From the NCBI GenBank assembly GCA_025356335.1, contig JANXUF010000033.1:1-64000 (forward strand): DNA of 64,000 bases, read 5' to 3'. The DNA comes from Actinomycetes bacterium. GTDB taxonomy: Bacteria; Actinomycetota; Acidimicrobiia; Acidimicrobiales; Ilumatobacteraceae. The translations under genes and the position numbers were made by a program. Shown here one piece after another: positions 17,859 through 26,547 of this stretch. The notes under the pieces are model-generated. The model worked only from the letters and a program-made list of their open reading frames with translations, was not told where the DNA came from and searched no databases. Positions within the stretch are counted from its first letter, which is position 1. Each line of letters begins with the position of its first letter.

Positions 17859-19508
17859 ATGAACGCAGACATGATCTACAAACGGAGGTGGTTGACACTT
17901 GCGGTACTGTGCGTCAGCCTGCTCGTGGTGTCGCTCGACAACACCATTCTCAACGTCGCACTGCCGACGCTCGTCGAGGATCTGCATGCCACGGCCAGCC
18001 AACAACAGTGGCTCGTCGACGCCTACACGCTCGTGTTCGCCAGCCTGCTGCTCACCGGCGGAGCGCTCGGCGACAAGTTCGGACGCCGTGGGGCGTTGAT
18101 GATCGGCCTCGGCATCTTCGGAACCGGCTCGTTGTTCGCCGCCTTCACGACGTCTGCCTGGAGCCTCATCGGCACCCGCGCAGCGATGGGCATCGGCGGC
18201 GCGTTGATCATGCCGGCGACGCTGTCGATCCTCACCAACACCTTCACCGACCCGAAGGAGCGCACGAAGGCGATCGGTATCTGGGCAGGGGTTTCCGGCC
18301 TCGGGGTCGCTATCGGTCCGGTGCTCGGCGGCTGGCTGCTCCACCACTTCTGGTGGGGTTCCGTCTTCCTCATCAACGTTCCGGTCGTCATTGCCGGCAT
18401 CGTGCTCGGCTACCTGCTCATCGCCCCGACCAAAGAAGCCGACGCTCCGCCGCTCGACATCGTCGGCACGGCAATGTCCTTCGTCGGCCTCGCATCGCTG
18501 ATCTACGGCATCATCGAAGCACCCTCCAGGGGCTGGGTCTCCGGAAGCATCCTCGCCGCCTTCGGCCTGGCGATCGTCATGATCGGCTCGTTCGTCTACT
18601 GGGAACTGCACACCGCAAACCCGGTTCTCGACGTCCGTCTGTTCCGCAACCCACGCTTCAGCGGTGCCTCGATCGCCATCAGCCTGACGTTCTTCGCCCT
18701 GTTCGGCTCGATCTTCTTCATCACCCAGTACCTGCAGTTCGTCCTCGGCTATGACGCCCTCGCTGCCGGCATCCGCACCGCGCCGGTTGCGTTGGCGATC
18801 GTCCTCGGTGCCGGCGTCAGCGCCCCACTGACGAACAGACTGGGCTCGAAGATCGTCGTCACCGCCGGATTGACCAGCGTCGGCATCGGCCTGTTCATCC
18901 TCTCACTGGCGAACGTCGATTCCGGCTACACGATCGTCTTCGCGACGCTGATCATCCTCGGCTTCGGGATGGGCATGGCGATGACACCGGCCACCGACTC
19001 GATCATGGGTGCCGTCCCGCCGGAGAAAGCCGGTGTCGGGTCAGCTGTCAACGACACGACCCGTGAACTCGGTGGCGTGCTCGGTGTCGCCATCCTCGGC
19101 AGCATCGCCGCCAACAGCTACCACTCCAACATGCCGGAAGCGACACTGAGGAGCAGCGGCCTCCCGGCAGCTGCTGCCGGTGCGGCTCACGACTCGATCG
19201 GTGGAGCGGTTTCCGTCGCCCGTCAGATCGGTGCCGCCGGCCAGGATCTCGCCCACACCGCCAGTATCCACTACGTGACCGCCATGAGCACGTCGGTCCG
19301 CATCGGCGCCGGCTTTGCGGTGCTCGGAGCGCTCGTCGCCCTGATCTGGTTGCCGGCACGGGCGACGGCCATCGCCCGCAGCGAGTCACTCGACAGCGAC
19401 GGCGACGCAGACAACGCCTTCGGTGTCGACGGCGACTTCGGCGTCGACCTCGATGCAGAACTGGCAGGCGTCGGCGCTGACGAGGCGTCGGAGTTGGCTG
19501 GCGATTGA
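17859..19508 (+). CDS. DHA2-family (EmrB/QacA-type, 14-span) drug efflux transporter
   Basis: 549 residues. LDNTILNVALPTLVEDL is the DHA2 motif in span 1, GDKFGRRGALMIGL is the cytoplasmic loop motif A, and GIWAGVSGLGVAIGPVLGGW is the antiporter motif C. Fourteen spans are expected, then a Asp/Gly-rich tail. It probably exports a hydrophobic toxic compound using the proton gradient. ATG 17859 has GGAAAGG about 10 nt upstream. The promoter carries TetR-type dyads, and the gene is followed by its own tetR, a standard efflux-regulator pair. Confidence 0.9.
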   Translation: MNADMIYKRRWLTLAVLCVSLLVVSLDNTILNVALPTLVEDLHATASQQQWLVDAYTLVFASLLLTGGALGDKFGRRGALMIGLGIFGTGSLFAAFTTSAWSLIGTRAAMGIGGALIMPATLSILTNTFTDPKERTKAIGIWAGVSGLGVAIGPVLGGWLLHHFWWGSVFLINVPVVIAGIVLGYLLIAPTKEADAPPLDIVGTAMSFVGLASLIYGIIEAPSRGWVSGSILAAFGLAIVMIGSFVYWELHTANPVLDVRLFRNPRFSGASIAISLTFFALFGSIFFITQYLQFVLGYDALAAGIRTAPVALAIVLGAGVSAPLTNRLGSKIVVTAGLTSVGIGLFILSLANVDSGYTIVFATLIILGFGMGMAMTPATDSIMGAVPPEKAGVGSAVNDTTRELGGVLGVAILGSIAANSYHSNMPEATLRSSGLPAAAAGAAHDSIGGAVSVARQIGAAGQDLAHTASIHYVTAMSTSVRIGAGFAVLGALVALIWLPARATAIARSESLDSDGDADNAFGVDGDFGVDLDAELAGVGADEASELAGD

Positions 19509-19542
19509 TGAACCTCCGGTCCACCAGCGGGACCCCACATTT

Positions 19543-19577
19543 GGGAGAATGGTCGCGATGAATGCGACCATTCTCCC
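19543..19577 (+). promoter_or_regulatory. Hairpin burying the RBS and start codon of tetR
   Basis: GGGAGAATGGTCGC and GCGACCATTCTCCC form a perfect 14-bp stem around the loop GATGAAT. The RBS GGGAG is in the left arm, and ATG 19558 is in the loop. It may limit translation of the regulator, terminate transporter mRNA, or be an operator in DNA form. Confidence 0.65.
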
Positions 19578-20163
19578 GCGTGGTCGCCCGCGCAGCGCCG
19601 AGGCGGACGTGGCGATCGCCGAAGCGACGCTCGACCTGCTGATCGAGCACGGCTATGAAGGCACCTCGATGCAGGCCATCGCTCATCGCGCCGGAGTCTC
19701 GACAGCGACGTTGTATCGCCGCTGGCAGAACAAGATCGAACTCGTCCTCCACGTCGTACACGTGCAGACCGACATCACGATGGACATCGACTGCGGTTCG
19801 CTCTACGACGACCTGATGCATATCGCCAAGCGTGCCCAGCAACTGTTCAACGGCAGGCTCGGCAAAGTACTGCGGGCAGTCATCGGCGAAGCGCAGCGCA
19901 ACGAGGAACTCGGCACACTGCTCGCCGACCAATCCGGCGACAACAAGAAGCACGAACTCAACGACGTCGTCGCCAGGGCCGTCGCCCGCGGCGAAATACC
20001 GCCACCCGAGAATGTCGACGTGTTCTGCAACATGCTGATCGGTGCGACGATGGCCCGACTACTGGTCACCGGTGAACCGCTCGACGACGCCTTTTTCGAG
20101 GCGCTGACGCGCTACTGCGTCACCGCCCTCGGCGGAACCTCGCCTGCTCGGTCACCGGCCTGA
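19558..20163 (+). CDS. TetR-family regulator of the adjacent efflux transporter
   Basis: 201 residues. The HTH is clear: RSAEADVAIAEATLDLLIE, then SMQAIAHRAGVSTATLYRRW. The C-terminal domain is of the TetR_C_11 sort seen with DHA2 pumps. It lies 49 bp after the transporter and on the same strand. I chose ATG 19558 because GGGAG is 10 nt upstream; ATG 19549 is in frame and possible. RBS and ATG sit in a 14-bp hairpin, so expression may be translationally restrained. It converges on the thiolase gene. Confidence 0.85.
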   Translation: MNATILPRGRPRSAEADVAIAEATLDLLIEHGYEGTSMQAIAHRAGVSTATLYRRWQNKIELVLHVVHVQTDITMDIDCGSLYDDLMHIAKRAQQLFNGRLGKVLRAVIGEAQRNEELGTLLADQSGDNKKHELNDVVARAVARGEIPPPENVDVFCNMLIGATMARLLVTGEPLDDAFFEALTRYCVTALGGTSPARSPA

Positions 20164-20175
20164 CTGCGCCGAGGG

Positions 20176-21381
20176 TCAGAGGCCTGACTTCTCCAACACG
20201 TGGATACCGCAGGCACTGCCGAGTCCGATGACGTGGGCGAGGCCGACCTTGGCACCTTCGATCTGGCGCTGTCCGGCCTCGCCACGTAGGTGGTGGCAGA
20301 CCTCCCAGATGTTGGCGATACCGGTCGCCGCGATCGGGTGGCCCTTCGACTCGAGACCACCGGACACGTTGACCGGCGTCTTGCCGGTACGCCACGTCGC
20401 ACCGGAGTTGAAGAAGTCGACGGCGCCACCTTCTTCGCACAGCCCGAGGTTGTCGTAGTGCACGAGTTCGGCGGTCGCGAAACAGTCGTGCAGTTCGACG
20501 AGGTCGAGGTCGTCCGGACCGATGCCTGCAGCCTCATAGGCGATTTTGGCTGCGTTCTTCGTCAACGTGTTGACGTCTGGCAGTACCTGGCACGATTCCT
20601 GCCACGGGTCGCTCGTCAACACCGATGCCGAGACCTTGATCGCCCTGCGCTGCTGCTCCAGTGACAGCGTCTTCAACTTGGCGTCGGAGACGACGACCGC
20701 AGCCGCAGCGCCATCGCAGTTGGCGGAGCACATCGGGCGGGTGTTCGGGTAGGCGATCATCACGTCGCCCATGATCTGTTCGAGGCTCATCGCTTTGCTG
20801 TACGCCGCAAGCGGGTTGAGTGTCGAGTGCGAATGGTTCTTCTCGGAGATCCTGGCGAACAACTCGAAGGTGGCTCCACCGTACTTGTGGCCGTACTCCA
20901 TCCCGATCTGGGCGAACGTCCCGGGCATCGCATCGGTGCCGATGCGGCCATCGGTCGGCGCAACGGCGCCGAATCGCCCGGACGGCTCCCACGAAGCACC
21001 CTGAGTCTTCGCTTTGCCGCCGCCGCCGAGCAGTCCGGCACCGGAGAGCTTTTCGACGCCGACGGCCAGGCCGTAGTCGACCTCCCCGGCTTTCACCGCC
21101 ATGATCGCCGTGCGCAGTGCCGTCGCCCCGGTGGCGCAGGCGTTGGAGACGTTGTACACCGGGATGCCGGTCTGGCCGATCTGCTTCTGGATCTGCTGAC
21201 CGATTCCGCCGGAACCCATCAGGTTCCCGGCAGCCAGCACACCGATGTCACGCATCGAAACGCCGGCATCCTTCAACGCCGCGCGAGCGGCCTCCGAAGC
21301 GAGATCGACGACGTCCTTGCCGGCATGCTTCCCGAACTTCGTCATCGTGATCCCAAGTATCCAAACCGGGTCAGTATTCAT
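20176..21381 (-). CDS. Thiolase-family acyltransferase (SCP-x/lipid-transfer type)
   Basis: 401 residues. NVSNACATGATAL holds the nucleophilic Cys, SKGHPIAATGIAN the catalytic His, and GLGSACGIHVLE the C-terminal Cys. The overall style (WILGITMTKFGKH start) is that of SCP2-like thiolases used in beta-oxidation of sterol side chains or fatty acids. RBS AAGGACG is 8 nt before ATG 21381. The DUF35 gene lies 65 bp upstream, and such pairs form a complex that degrades or transfers acyl-CoA substrates. Confidence 0.88.
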   Translation of the reverse strand: MNTDPVWILGITMTKFGKHAGKDVVDLASEAARAALKDAGVSMRDIGVLAAGNLMGSGGIGQQIQKQIGQTGIPVYNVSNACATGATALRTAIMAVKAGEVDYGLAVGVEKLSGAGLLGGGGKAKTQGASWEPSGRFGAVAPTDGRIGTDAMPGTFAQIGMEYGHKYGGATFELFARISEKNHSHSTLNPLAAYSKAMSLEQIMGDVMIAYPNTRPMCSANCDGAAAAVVVSDAKLKTLSLEQQRRAIKVSASVLTSDPWQESCQVLPDVNTLTKNAAKIAYEAAGIGPDDLDLVELHDCFATAELVHYDNLGLCEEGGAVDFFNSGATWRTGKTPVNVSGGLESKGHPIAATGIANIWEVCHHLRGEAGQRQIEGAKVGLAHVIGLGSACGIHVLEKSGL

Positions 21382-21446
21382 CAGTGGTCGTCCTTGTCAT
21401 TTGCTGGGCGTTCGTCATCATCGAGGCGGGTGTCGCAGCCCGCACG

Positions 21447-21848
21447 TCAGTTCGCAGAAATTGGTTCGTAGCCGAAACCGATGGCCTCGGTTCCGTTCTC
21501 GTCGGTGCCGATCGAGTACGTCGCCAAGCGCACCTTCATCCCCAACGAGACGTGCTCAGGGCTCGCTTCGACATTGATGACGTTGGTGCGCACGCTCGTG
21601 CCATCGCAATCGACGACGCCCGAAACGAACGGCACCGGGACGCCTGGCGCCGCGAAGGTGACGATCGTGAACGTCGTCAACTCGCCCTCTGTCGCCACCG
21701 ACACGGTCTTGAACACATCCTCGAAACAGCTCGCACAGGCGTTGCGGCGATCGAAGTATCGGGCACCGCAGTTGACACACTCGTGCGCCTGCAGGTGCGG
21801 AGCATCGCCGAGCACCAGATAATCGACGAGAGGAACTTGATTGGCCAT
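21447..21848 (-). CDS. DUF35 OB-fold zinc-ribbon protein, thiolase partner
   Basis: 133 residues. Two CxxC knuckles (HECVNCGARYF and NACASCFED) make the rubredoxin-like zinc ribbon, and the C-terminal half (FTIVTFAAPGVPVPFVSGVV) is the OB-fold. Family members bind acyl-CoA and channel it to a thiolase or aldolase. ATG 21848 is chosen because TACATT (21855-21860) lies 6 nt upstream; the first 10 residues of the ORF version are unlikely. It heads an operon with the thiolase. Confidence 0.85.
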   Translation of the reverse strand: MANQVPLVDYLVLGDAPHLQAHECVNCGARYFDRRNACASCFEDVFKTVSVATEGELTTFTIVTFAAPGVPVPFVSGVVDCDGTSVRTNVINVEASPEHVSLGMKVRLATYSIGTDENGTEAIGFGYEPISAN

Positions 21849-21951
21849 TCCGCCAATGTAGTGACCACGCAAATCCAACGTTCCATCGGAGCGAACCGGC
21901 TGCGTCCAGCTGACTTCACGGCCGCAGGTCGGCGCGGACGCCGGCGATGAA

Positions 21952-21969
21952 TCTCAGGATGTTCTCAGG
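21952..21969 (+). promoter_or_regulatory. TCTCAGG direct repeats upstream of the response regulator
   Basis: TCTCAGG occurs at 21952 and 21963, an 11-bp spacing, about 32 bp before the TTGAAT -10 box (22001). OmpR-family regulators bind such head-to-tail repeats, and MprA sites in mycobacteria contain similar CTCAG halves, so autoregulation is likely. Confidence 0.6.
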
Positions 21970-22013
21970 GTCTGCGCATCTGCCGCCGATTCAGCTCTGC
22001 TTGAATGCAGGCT

Positions 22014-22709
22014 GTGAGTGACGAAGCAACCAGAGTGCTCGTCGTCGACGACGAGCCATCCATCCGCGAGCTCGTCTCGACCGTGCTGCGTTACGAGGGC
22101 TTCGAAATCGCCTCCGCCGCCAACGGCCATGAGGCGTTGCGCGAAGTCGAACGATTCAGGCCTCATCTCGTCGTGCTCGATGTGATGCTGCCGGACCTCG
22201 ACGGTTTCGAGGTGCAGCGCCGGCTGACAGAGTCAGGCCGTCGTATCCCGGTCGTCTTCCTCACTGCCAAGGACGCCGTCGAGGATCGCGTCCGTGGCCT
22301 GACCATCGGTGGCGACGACTACCTGACCAAGCCGTTCAGTCTCGAAGAACTCGTCGCTCGCATCCGCGCCGTACTGCGCCGCTCGCACGAGACGACCCGA
22401 TCCGGACAACTCGTGCTCGACGACCTGGCGCTCGACGAGGAGACCTACGAAGTCCATCGCGGCGACGAACTGATCGAATTGACGCCGACCGAGTTCAAGC
22501 TGCTGCGCTATTTCATGCGCAACCCGCGGCGTGTCCTCTCGAAGGCGCAGATCCTCGACCACGTGTGGGAATACGACTTCGGTGGCGACGGCAACATCGT
22601 CGAGACGTATGTGTCGTACCTCCGTCGCAAGGTGGACGCCGGCCGCGCGCCGCTCATCCACACGGTTCGTGGTGTCGGCTACACCATGAAACCGACTGTA
22701 CGCGTCTGA
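22014..22709 (+). CDS. OmpR/PhoB-family response regulator (MprA/PrrA-like)
   Basis: 231 residues. Receiver domain: VLVVDDEPSIREL (acidic pocket), VVLDVMLPDLDGFE with the phospho-accepting Asp, and FLTAKDAVEDRVRGL then YLTKPFSLEELVARI with the conserved Lys. The C-terminal winged helix is complete (ELTPTEFKLLRYFM, then ETYVSYLRRKVD and TVRGVGYTM). GTG 22014 is preferred since TTGAAT ends 7 nt before it; ATG 22005 is in frame. The sensor kinase follows after 34 bp. TCTCAGG repeats upstream suggest autoregulation. Confidence 0.92.
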   Translation: MSDEATRVLVVDDEPSIRELVSTVLRYEGFEIASAANGHEALREVERFRPHLVVLDVMLPDLDGFEVQRRLTESGRRIPVVFLTAKDAVEDRVRGLTIGGDDYLTKPFSLEELVARIRAVLRRSHETTRSGQLVLDDLALDEETYEVHRGDELIELTPTEFKLLRYFMRNPRRVLSKAQILDHVWEYDFGGDGNIVETYVSYLRRKVDAGRAPLIHTVRGVGYTMKPTVRV

Positions 22710-22743
22710 ATTTCATGGACCTCGTGGAGCCGGGGGCCACCTG

Positions 22744-24285
22744 ATGTCGCTGCGCAATCGCCTCACGCTGCTGACGATCGGCGCATTCACCCTTGGACTC
22801 ATCGTGCTCGGGATGGTCGTACCGCGCCTCGTGCGTGGCTTTCTGACAGAACGTCTCGATCAGGATCTGGTGACCTCGGAGGCCCGCGCCACGCGATCGC
22901 TGGATGGGCTGATTCGCACGACGCTGCCATCGACGTCAGGCGTGCGGGTCGGAACATTGAATGGCGACGCCTACTTCGAACTTCGCGACGCAGCAGGCAA
23001 CGTCGTGGCGATGATGAGTCCCGAGCTCAGCCCTCCGAAGTTCGCCATGGACTTCACGAACGCTCAGCTGAGCCACGCCTTCACCGTCAATTCGATCGAC
23101 GGCAAATCTCAGTGGCGCGTTCTTGCGTTTGTCCCACCCGGCAACGAGCAGACGACAGCAAACGGGTTTCTGCTGACCGCCCTTCCGACGACGAGCGTCG
23201 ACCAAACGGTGACGGAGACGGTCAAGGCGGTCACGTTTGCGGCGATAGCAATTCTCGTGGCCCTCGGATGGCTGACGTACATCCTCGTCGGTATCGGGCT
23301 TCGGCCGTTGCGCAAGATGCAGCAATCGGCCGCCGGCATCTCGTCTGCAGGTGATCTGCATCAGCGCGTCGAGCAGCCATCCGACAAGACAGAACTCGGC
23401 CAACTCGGCGCCACGCTGAATGGCATGCTCGGCCGTTTGGAGACGAGTTTCGAAGAGCAGCAGCAGAATCAGGCACGCCTGCGCCGCTTCGTCTCCGACG
23501 CCTCACACGAGTTGCGAACGCCGCTGACCTCGATCCGCGGGTATGCAGAATTGCACCGGCGCGGGTACAAGGATCCGGTGCAGGTCGATCGTTCGATGGA
23601 CCGCATCGAGCAGGAATCCTCGCGCATGAGTCGCCTGGTCGAAGACCTCCTCGCCCTCGCACGCGCTGACGAGAAGCGGGCGGCACAGCAGAAGCCGGTG
23701 CGGCTCGACGAGGTGGTTGCCGGTCTCGTCGAGGACTTCCGCGTGGTGCACACCGACCGCCGGACGAACACCACACTCACCAACGCAACCGTGATCGGTG
23801 ATCAGGCGCTCATCACCCAATCGGTCGCCAACGTGCTGGCAAATGCCGGCATCCACACTCCGCCGGAAACGCCGATCGACATCACGTTGACGGCGGACTC
23901 GTCGAGTGCGGTGTTGACGATTGCGGACCACGGTGTCGGCATCTCACCCGAGGACGCACCCCACGTGTTCGACCGCTTCTATCGCAGCGACGTCTCGCGA
24001 AACCGTGAGTCTGGCGGCAGTGGACTCGGATTGTCGATCACGGCTGCAATCATTGCGGCGCACGGCGGGACGATCACCACATCTCCGACGGCCGGCGGCG
24101 GGGCGACGTTCACGATCTCGCTGCCGTTGGCGCTGCTGACCGAAGCGACGCCAGCCGTTGTGATTGAACCCCTCGAAGCGCCCGCCCCACCCGCTGACAT
24201 CCCGGCCGACAACCGCGCCGACCGGGATACAGCCGCATCGGAACCCACCACTGTCCCAGTCGAGCCAGTTGCACCGATACCGTGA
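22744..24285 (+). CDS. Membrane sensor histidine kinase, partner of the response regulator
   Basis: 513 residues. Span 1 (LLTIGAFTLGLIVLGMVV) and span 2 (AVTFAAIAILVALGWLTYIL) frame an extracytoplasmic sensor of about 150 residues. HAMP follows, then HisKA with the phospho-His in SDASHELRTPLTSIRGY. The HATPase_c N-box is unusual: SVANVLANAGIHTPPE has AGIH where NAxKY/H is usual. DHGVGI, FDRFYRSDVSRNRESGGSGLGL complete the G-boxes. A Pro-rich 60-residue tail ends the protein. RBS GGAG lies about 15 nt upstream. It resembles MprB/PrrB kinases. The next gene overlaps by 4 bp. Confidence 0.9.
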   Translation: MSLRNRLTLLTIGAFTLGLIVLGMVVPRLVRGFLTERLDQDLVTSEARATRSLDGLIRTTLPSTSGVRVGTLNGDAYFELRDAAGNVVAMMSPELSPPKFAMDFTNAQLSHAFTVNSIDGKSQWRVLAFVPPGNEQTTANGFLLTALPTTSVDQTVTETVKAVTFAAIAILVALGWLTYILVGIGLRPLRKMQQSAAGISSAGDLHQRVEQPSDKTELGQLGATLNGMLGRLETSFEEQQQNQARLRRFVSDASHELRTPLTSIRGYAELHRRGYKDPVQVDRSMDRIEQESSRMSRLVEDLLALARADEKRAAQQKPVRLDEVVAGLVEDFRVVHTDRRTNTTLTNATVIGDQALITQSVANVLANAGIHTPPETPIDITLTADSSSAVLTIADHGVGISPEDAPHVFDRFYRSDVSRNRESGGSGLGLSITAAIIAAHGGTITTSPTAGGGATFTISLPLALLTEATPAVVIEPLEAPAPPADIPADNRADRDTAASEPTTVPVEPVAPIP

Positions 24286-24749
24286 CCATCGTGAACGAGA
24301 CGACCAACGCCCCGGGTCCCGCTGCGATCGACGGCTCGTCGGTCGGGAAGGTAAGGCTCGTCTGCTTCATCGTCGACACCTGCTTCGTGGTCTTCTTCGT
24401 CGCCCTCGGCCGCGATGCCCATAGCGAGGGATCGGCGATCGGCGGAACGTTGACGGTTGCCGCCCCGTTCCTGATTGCCCTTGCCGTCTCGTGGGTCGTG
24501 GTGTTGGCGACGGTGCAACGGACGCCGACTGCCAAGCGGCTCGTGCCGACTGCCGTCGAGTTCGGGCTTCCCGTGTGGATCGGCACGCTGGCGATCGGCA
24601 TGCTGCTCCGTCACACCGCCTTCGACAAGGGGACGGCGTTCTCGTTCGTCGTCGTCGCCTTCCTGTTCCTGGCGTTCTTCCTCATCGGGTGGCGTGCTGC
24701 ATGGAACTGGTATCAGCGACGCAAGGCAGTCCGGCTCGATCCGAGCTGA
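24282..24749 (+). CDS. DUF3054-family membrane protein
   Basis: 155 residues from GTG 24282, overlapping the kinase stop in a GTGA junction. Four membrane spans are visible (VRLVCFIVDTCFVVFFVALG; TLTVAAPFLIALAVSWVVVL; a third near FGLPVWIGTLAIGML; FSFVVVAFLFLAFFLIGW). FFVALGRDAHSEG matches the ALGRxxH signature of DUF3054. Role unknown; coupling to a two-component system suggests an envelope function. Confidence 0.8.
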   Translation: MTIVNETTNAPGPAAIDGSSVGKVRLVCFIVDTCFVVFFVALGRDAHSEGSAIGGTLTVAAPFLIALAVSWVVVLATVQRTPTAKRLVPTAVEFGLPVWIGTLAIGMLLRHTAFDKGTAFSFVVVAFLFLAFFLIGWRAAWNWYQRRKAVRLDPS

Positions 24750-24805
24750 GTCCGGTCGGGCCGCATTCGGCGGGACGTCCGAGTTTTCTCGGTACCGTCG
24801 TCGCC

Positions 24806-26017
24806 ATGCCGTCAGCGTTCCTGCATCCCTTCGCCAAACCAGCCCGCGAGTCGTTCATCAAGATCGTTCGCGGCGACGGCGCGTTCGTCTACGACGCGGA
24901 CGGTCGGGAGTACGTCGATGGCATGGCGAGCCTGTGGTACTGCGCAGTCGGGCACGGCCGCGCGGAGATCGCCGAGGCCATCGCCAAACAGGCGATGACA
25001 CTCGCCGCCTACTCGACGTTCGATCCGTTCACCAACGAACCGGTCGAAGCGCTGGCGGAGCGGCTCGTCGGCATCTCACCGATTCCCGGCGCCAGGGTAT
25101 TCTTCACCGGCTCGGGATCGGAATCGGTCGACACGGCGATGAAGCTCTCGCGCCTCGCCCATGTGCTGAACGGTCAGCCGCAGCGGACACTGATCATCAG
25201 CAGGGTTCGCGGCTACCACGGCACCGCGTACGGCGGCACCAGCGCGCAGGGCATCGCTCCGAACCGCGAGAACTTCGGCCCGCTGGTCTCCGATGTCGTG
25301 CAGGTCCCTGCAGACGATGTCGAGGCGCTGGCGTCGTTGATGGCCTCCCGTTCGAACGAGATCGCTGCCGTTCTGACCGAGCCGCTGCAAGGTGCCGCCG
25401 GTGTCTTCCCGCCGCACGACGGCTATCTGGAGAGCTTGCGGCGCCTGTGCGACCAGCACGGAGCGCACCTGATCTTCGACGAAGTGATCACCGGGTTCGG
25501 ACGACTCGGCTCGTGGTTCGCCGCCAACCACTACGGCGTCACACCGGACCTCGTGACCTTCGCAAAAGCGGTCACCTCCGGCTACCAGCCGCTCGGCGGC
25601 GTGTTCGTCGGCCCGGCGATCCGCGGCCCGCTCGAGGCCAACCCGGACTACATCCTGCGCACCGGATTCACGTACTCGGGCCACCCGACGGCGTGCGCAG
25701 CAGCGATGGCCAACCTCGACATCTTCGAACGAGAGCAGTTGATCGATCGGGTGCCGCACCTCGGCGATCGACTCGCCGACGGGCTCCGCTCGCTGGCCAA
25801 GGACGGTCAGATCGATCACGTCCGTGGCGAAGGTGCGGTCTGGGCGATCGGCCTGCGCCCGGACCAGGACGCGCTGGCGATCCGCGACCGCATGCTCGTC
25901 AACGGCGTGATCGTACGGGCGACGTCCGCCGACACGAACACGTTCTGCCCGCCACTCGTCGCCACCGACGCGCAGATCGACCGCATCGTCGACGCCGTCG
26001 ACGAAGCAACCCGCTGA
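24806..26017 (+). CDS. Class III PLP-dependent aminotransferase
   Basis: 403 residues. The PLP Lys is in TFAKAVTSGYQPLGG, LIFDEVITGFGRLGSWFA holds the Asp that binds the pyridine nitrogen, and FTGSGSESVDTAMKLSR binds phosphate. It belongs to the omega-aminotransferase group (beta-alanine:pyruvate, putrescine or diamine-acting enzymes). The substrate is unknown; the presence of GlnA-like and homospermidine genes 9-13 kb away makes an amine donor plausible. TACCGT (24793) ends 7 nt before ATG 24806. The longer ORF is a shadow extension. Confidence 0.87.
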   Translation: MPSAFLHPFAKPARESFIKIVRGDGAFVYDADGREYVDGMASLWYCAVGHGRAEIAEAIAKQAMTLAAYSTFDPFTNEPVEALAERLVGISPIPGARVFFTGSGSESVDTAMKLSRLAHVLNGQPQRTLIISRVRGYHGTAYGGTSAQGIAPNRENFGPLVSDVVQVPADDVEALASLMASRSNEIAAVLTEPLQGAAGVFPPHDGYLESLRRLCDQHGAHLIFDEVITGFGRLGSWFAANHYGVTPDLVTFAKAVTSGYQPLGGVFVGPAIRGPLEANPDYILRTGFTYSGHPTACAAAMANLDIFEREQLIDRVPHLGDRLADGLRSLAKDGQIDHVRGEGAVWAIGLRPDQDALAIRDRMLVNGVIVRATSADTNTFCPPLVATDAQIDRIVDAVDEATR

Positions 26018-26025
26018 GACCTCGC

Positions 26026-26076
26026 CGCACATCGCGCGCTGCCGCACATCGCGCGCTGCCGCACATCGCGCGCTGC
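26026..26076 (+). repeat. Three tandem 17-bp repeats after the aminotransferase
   Basis: CGCACATCGCGCGCTGC occurs three times without gaps or changes, beginning 8 nt after the stop codon. 17 is not a multiple of 3, consistent with non-coding DNA. No function is evident. Confidence 0.85.
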
Positions 26077-26250
26077 CGCGCACCGTCGACTCAAACCTCA
26101 CCCGGACGTCCGGTCACCGCAGTTGTTCGATGCACGCGCTCGGAGCAGGAGCCTCAGCCGGTCGACGCTCCTGACCGTGCGCTGCCGTTCGTGGCCGAGC
26201 ACTGGTGCAGTCCTCTTCCGGGGATATCTACTTCCCCGTGTTGCGAAGCA

Positions 26251-26547
26251 TCAACGGGAGAGAACCGCGGCGACGGTCACCACTGCGGCGATGCCAACGA
26301 GGAGTGCCAGCCTGAATCCGAGCGTCAATCGAGTACGAGTATGTCGAGCGCTGCCTGCCGCCTTACCGCTGAGAAAGCGCAGGCGGTCGACGCTCCCCTC
26401 GAATGTGAAACCGCTCGACTTCGGAGCCGACTCCCAGGCGGTCAGCTCCCTGTCTCGTCGCCCCTTCGGCTCAGCCACTCGTCGGTCCAGCTCGTTGCCC
26501 CGTATCGACCCGAGAGCGATAGCTCTCGACCTTGTCGTGGCTCGCAC
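26251..26547 (-). CDS. Possible small tail-anchored membrane protein (or part of a frameshifted gene)
   Basis: 98 residues ending in a clear hydrophobic helix (LALLVGIAAVVTVAAVL) and SR, as in tail-anchored proteins. No family is recognised. The start is weak (GTG 26547, only 2 nt after a GAGAAT -10-like box that has TTGACT 17 bp upstream). A 46-codon ORF in another frame (26471-26611) has a strong RBS and overlaps it, so the two may be halves of one frameshifted gene. The rest of 26077-26657 shows only a CCGGACGTCCGG palindrome (26102) and no better ORF. Confidence 0.35.
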   Translation of the reverse strand: MRATTRSRAIALGSIRGNELDRRVAEPKGRRDRELTAWESAPKSSGFTFEGSVDRLRFLSGKAAGSARHTRTRLTLGFRLALLVGIAAVVTVAAVLSR

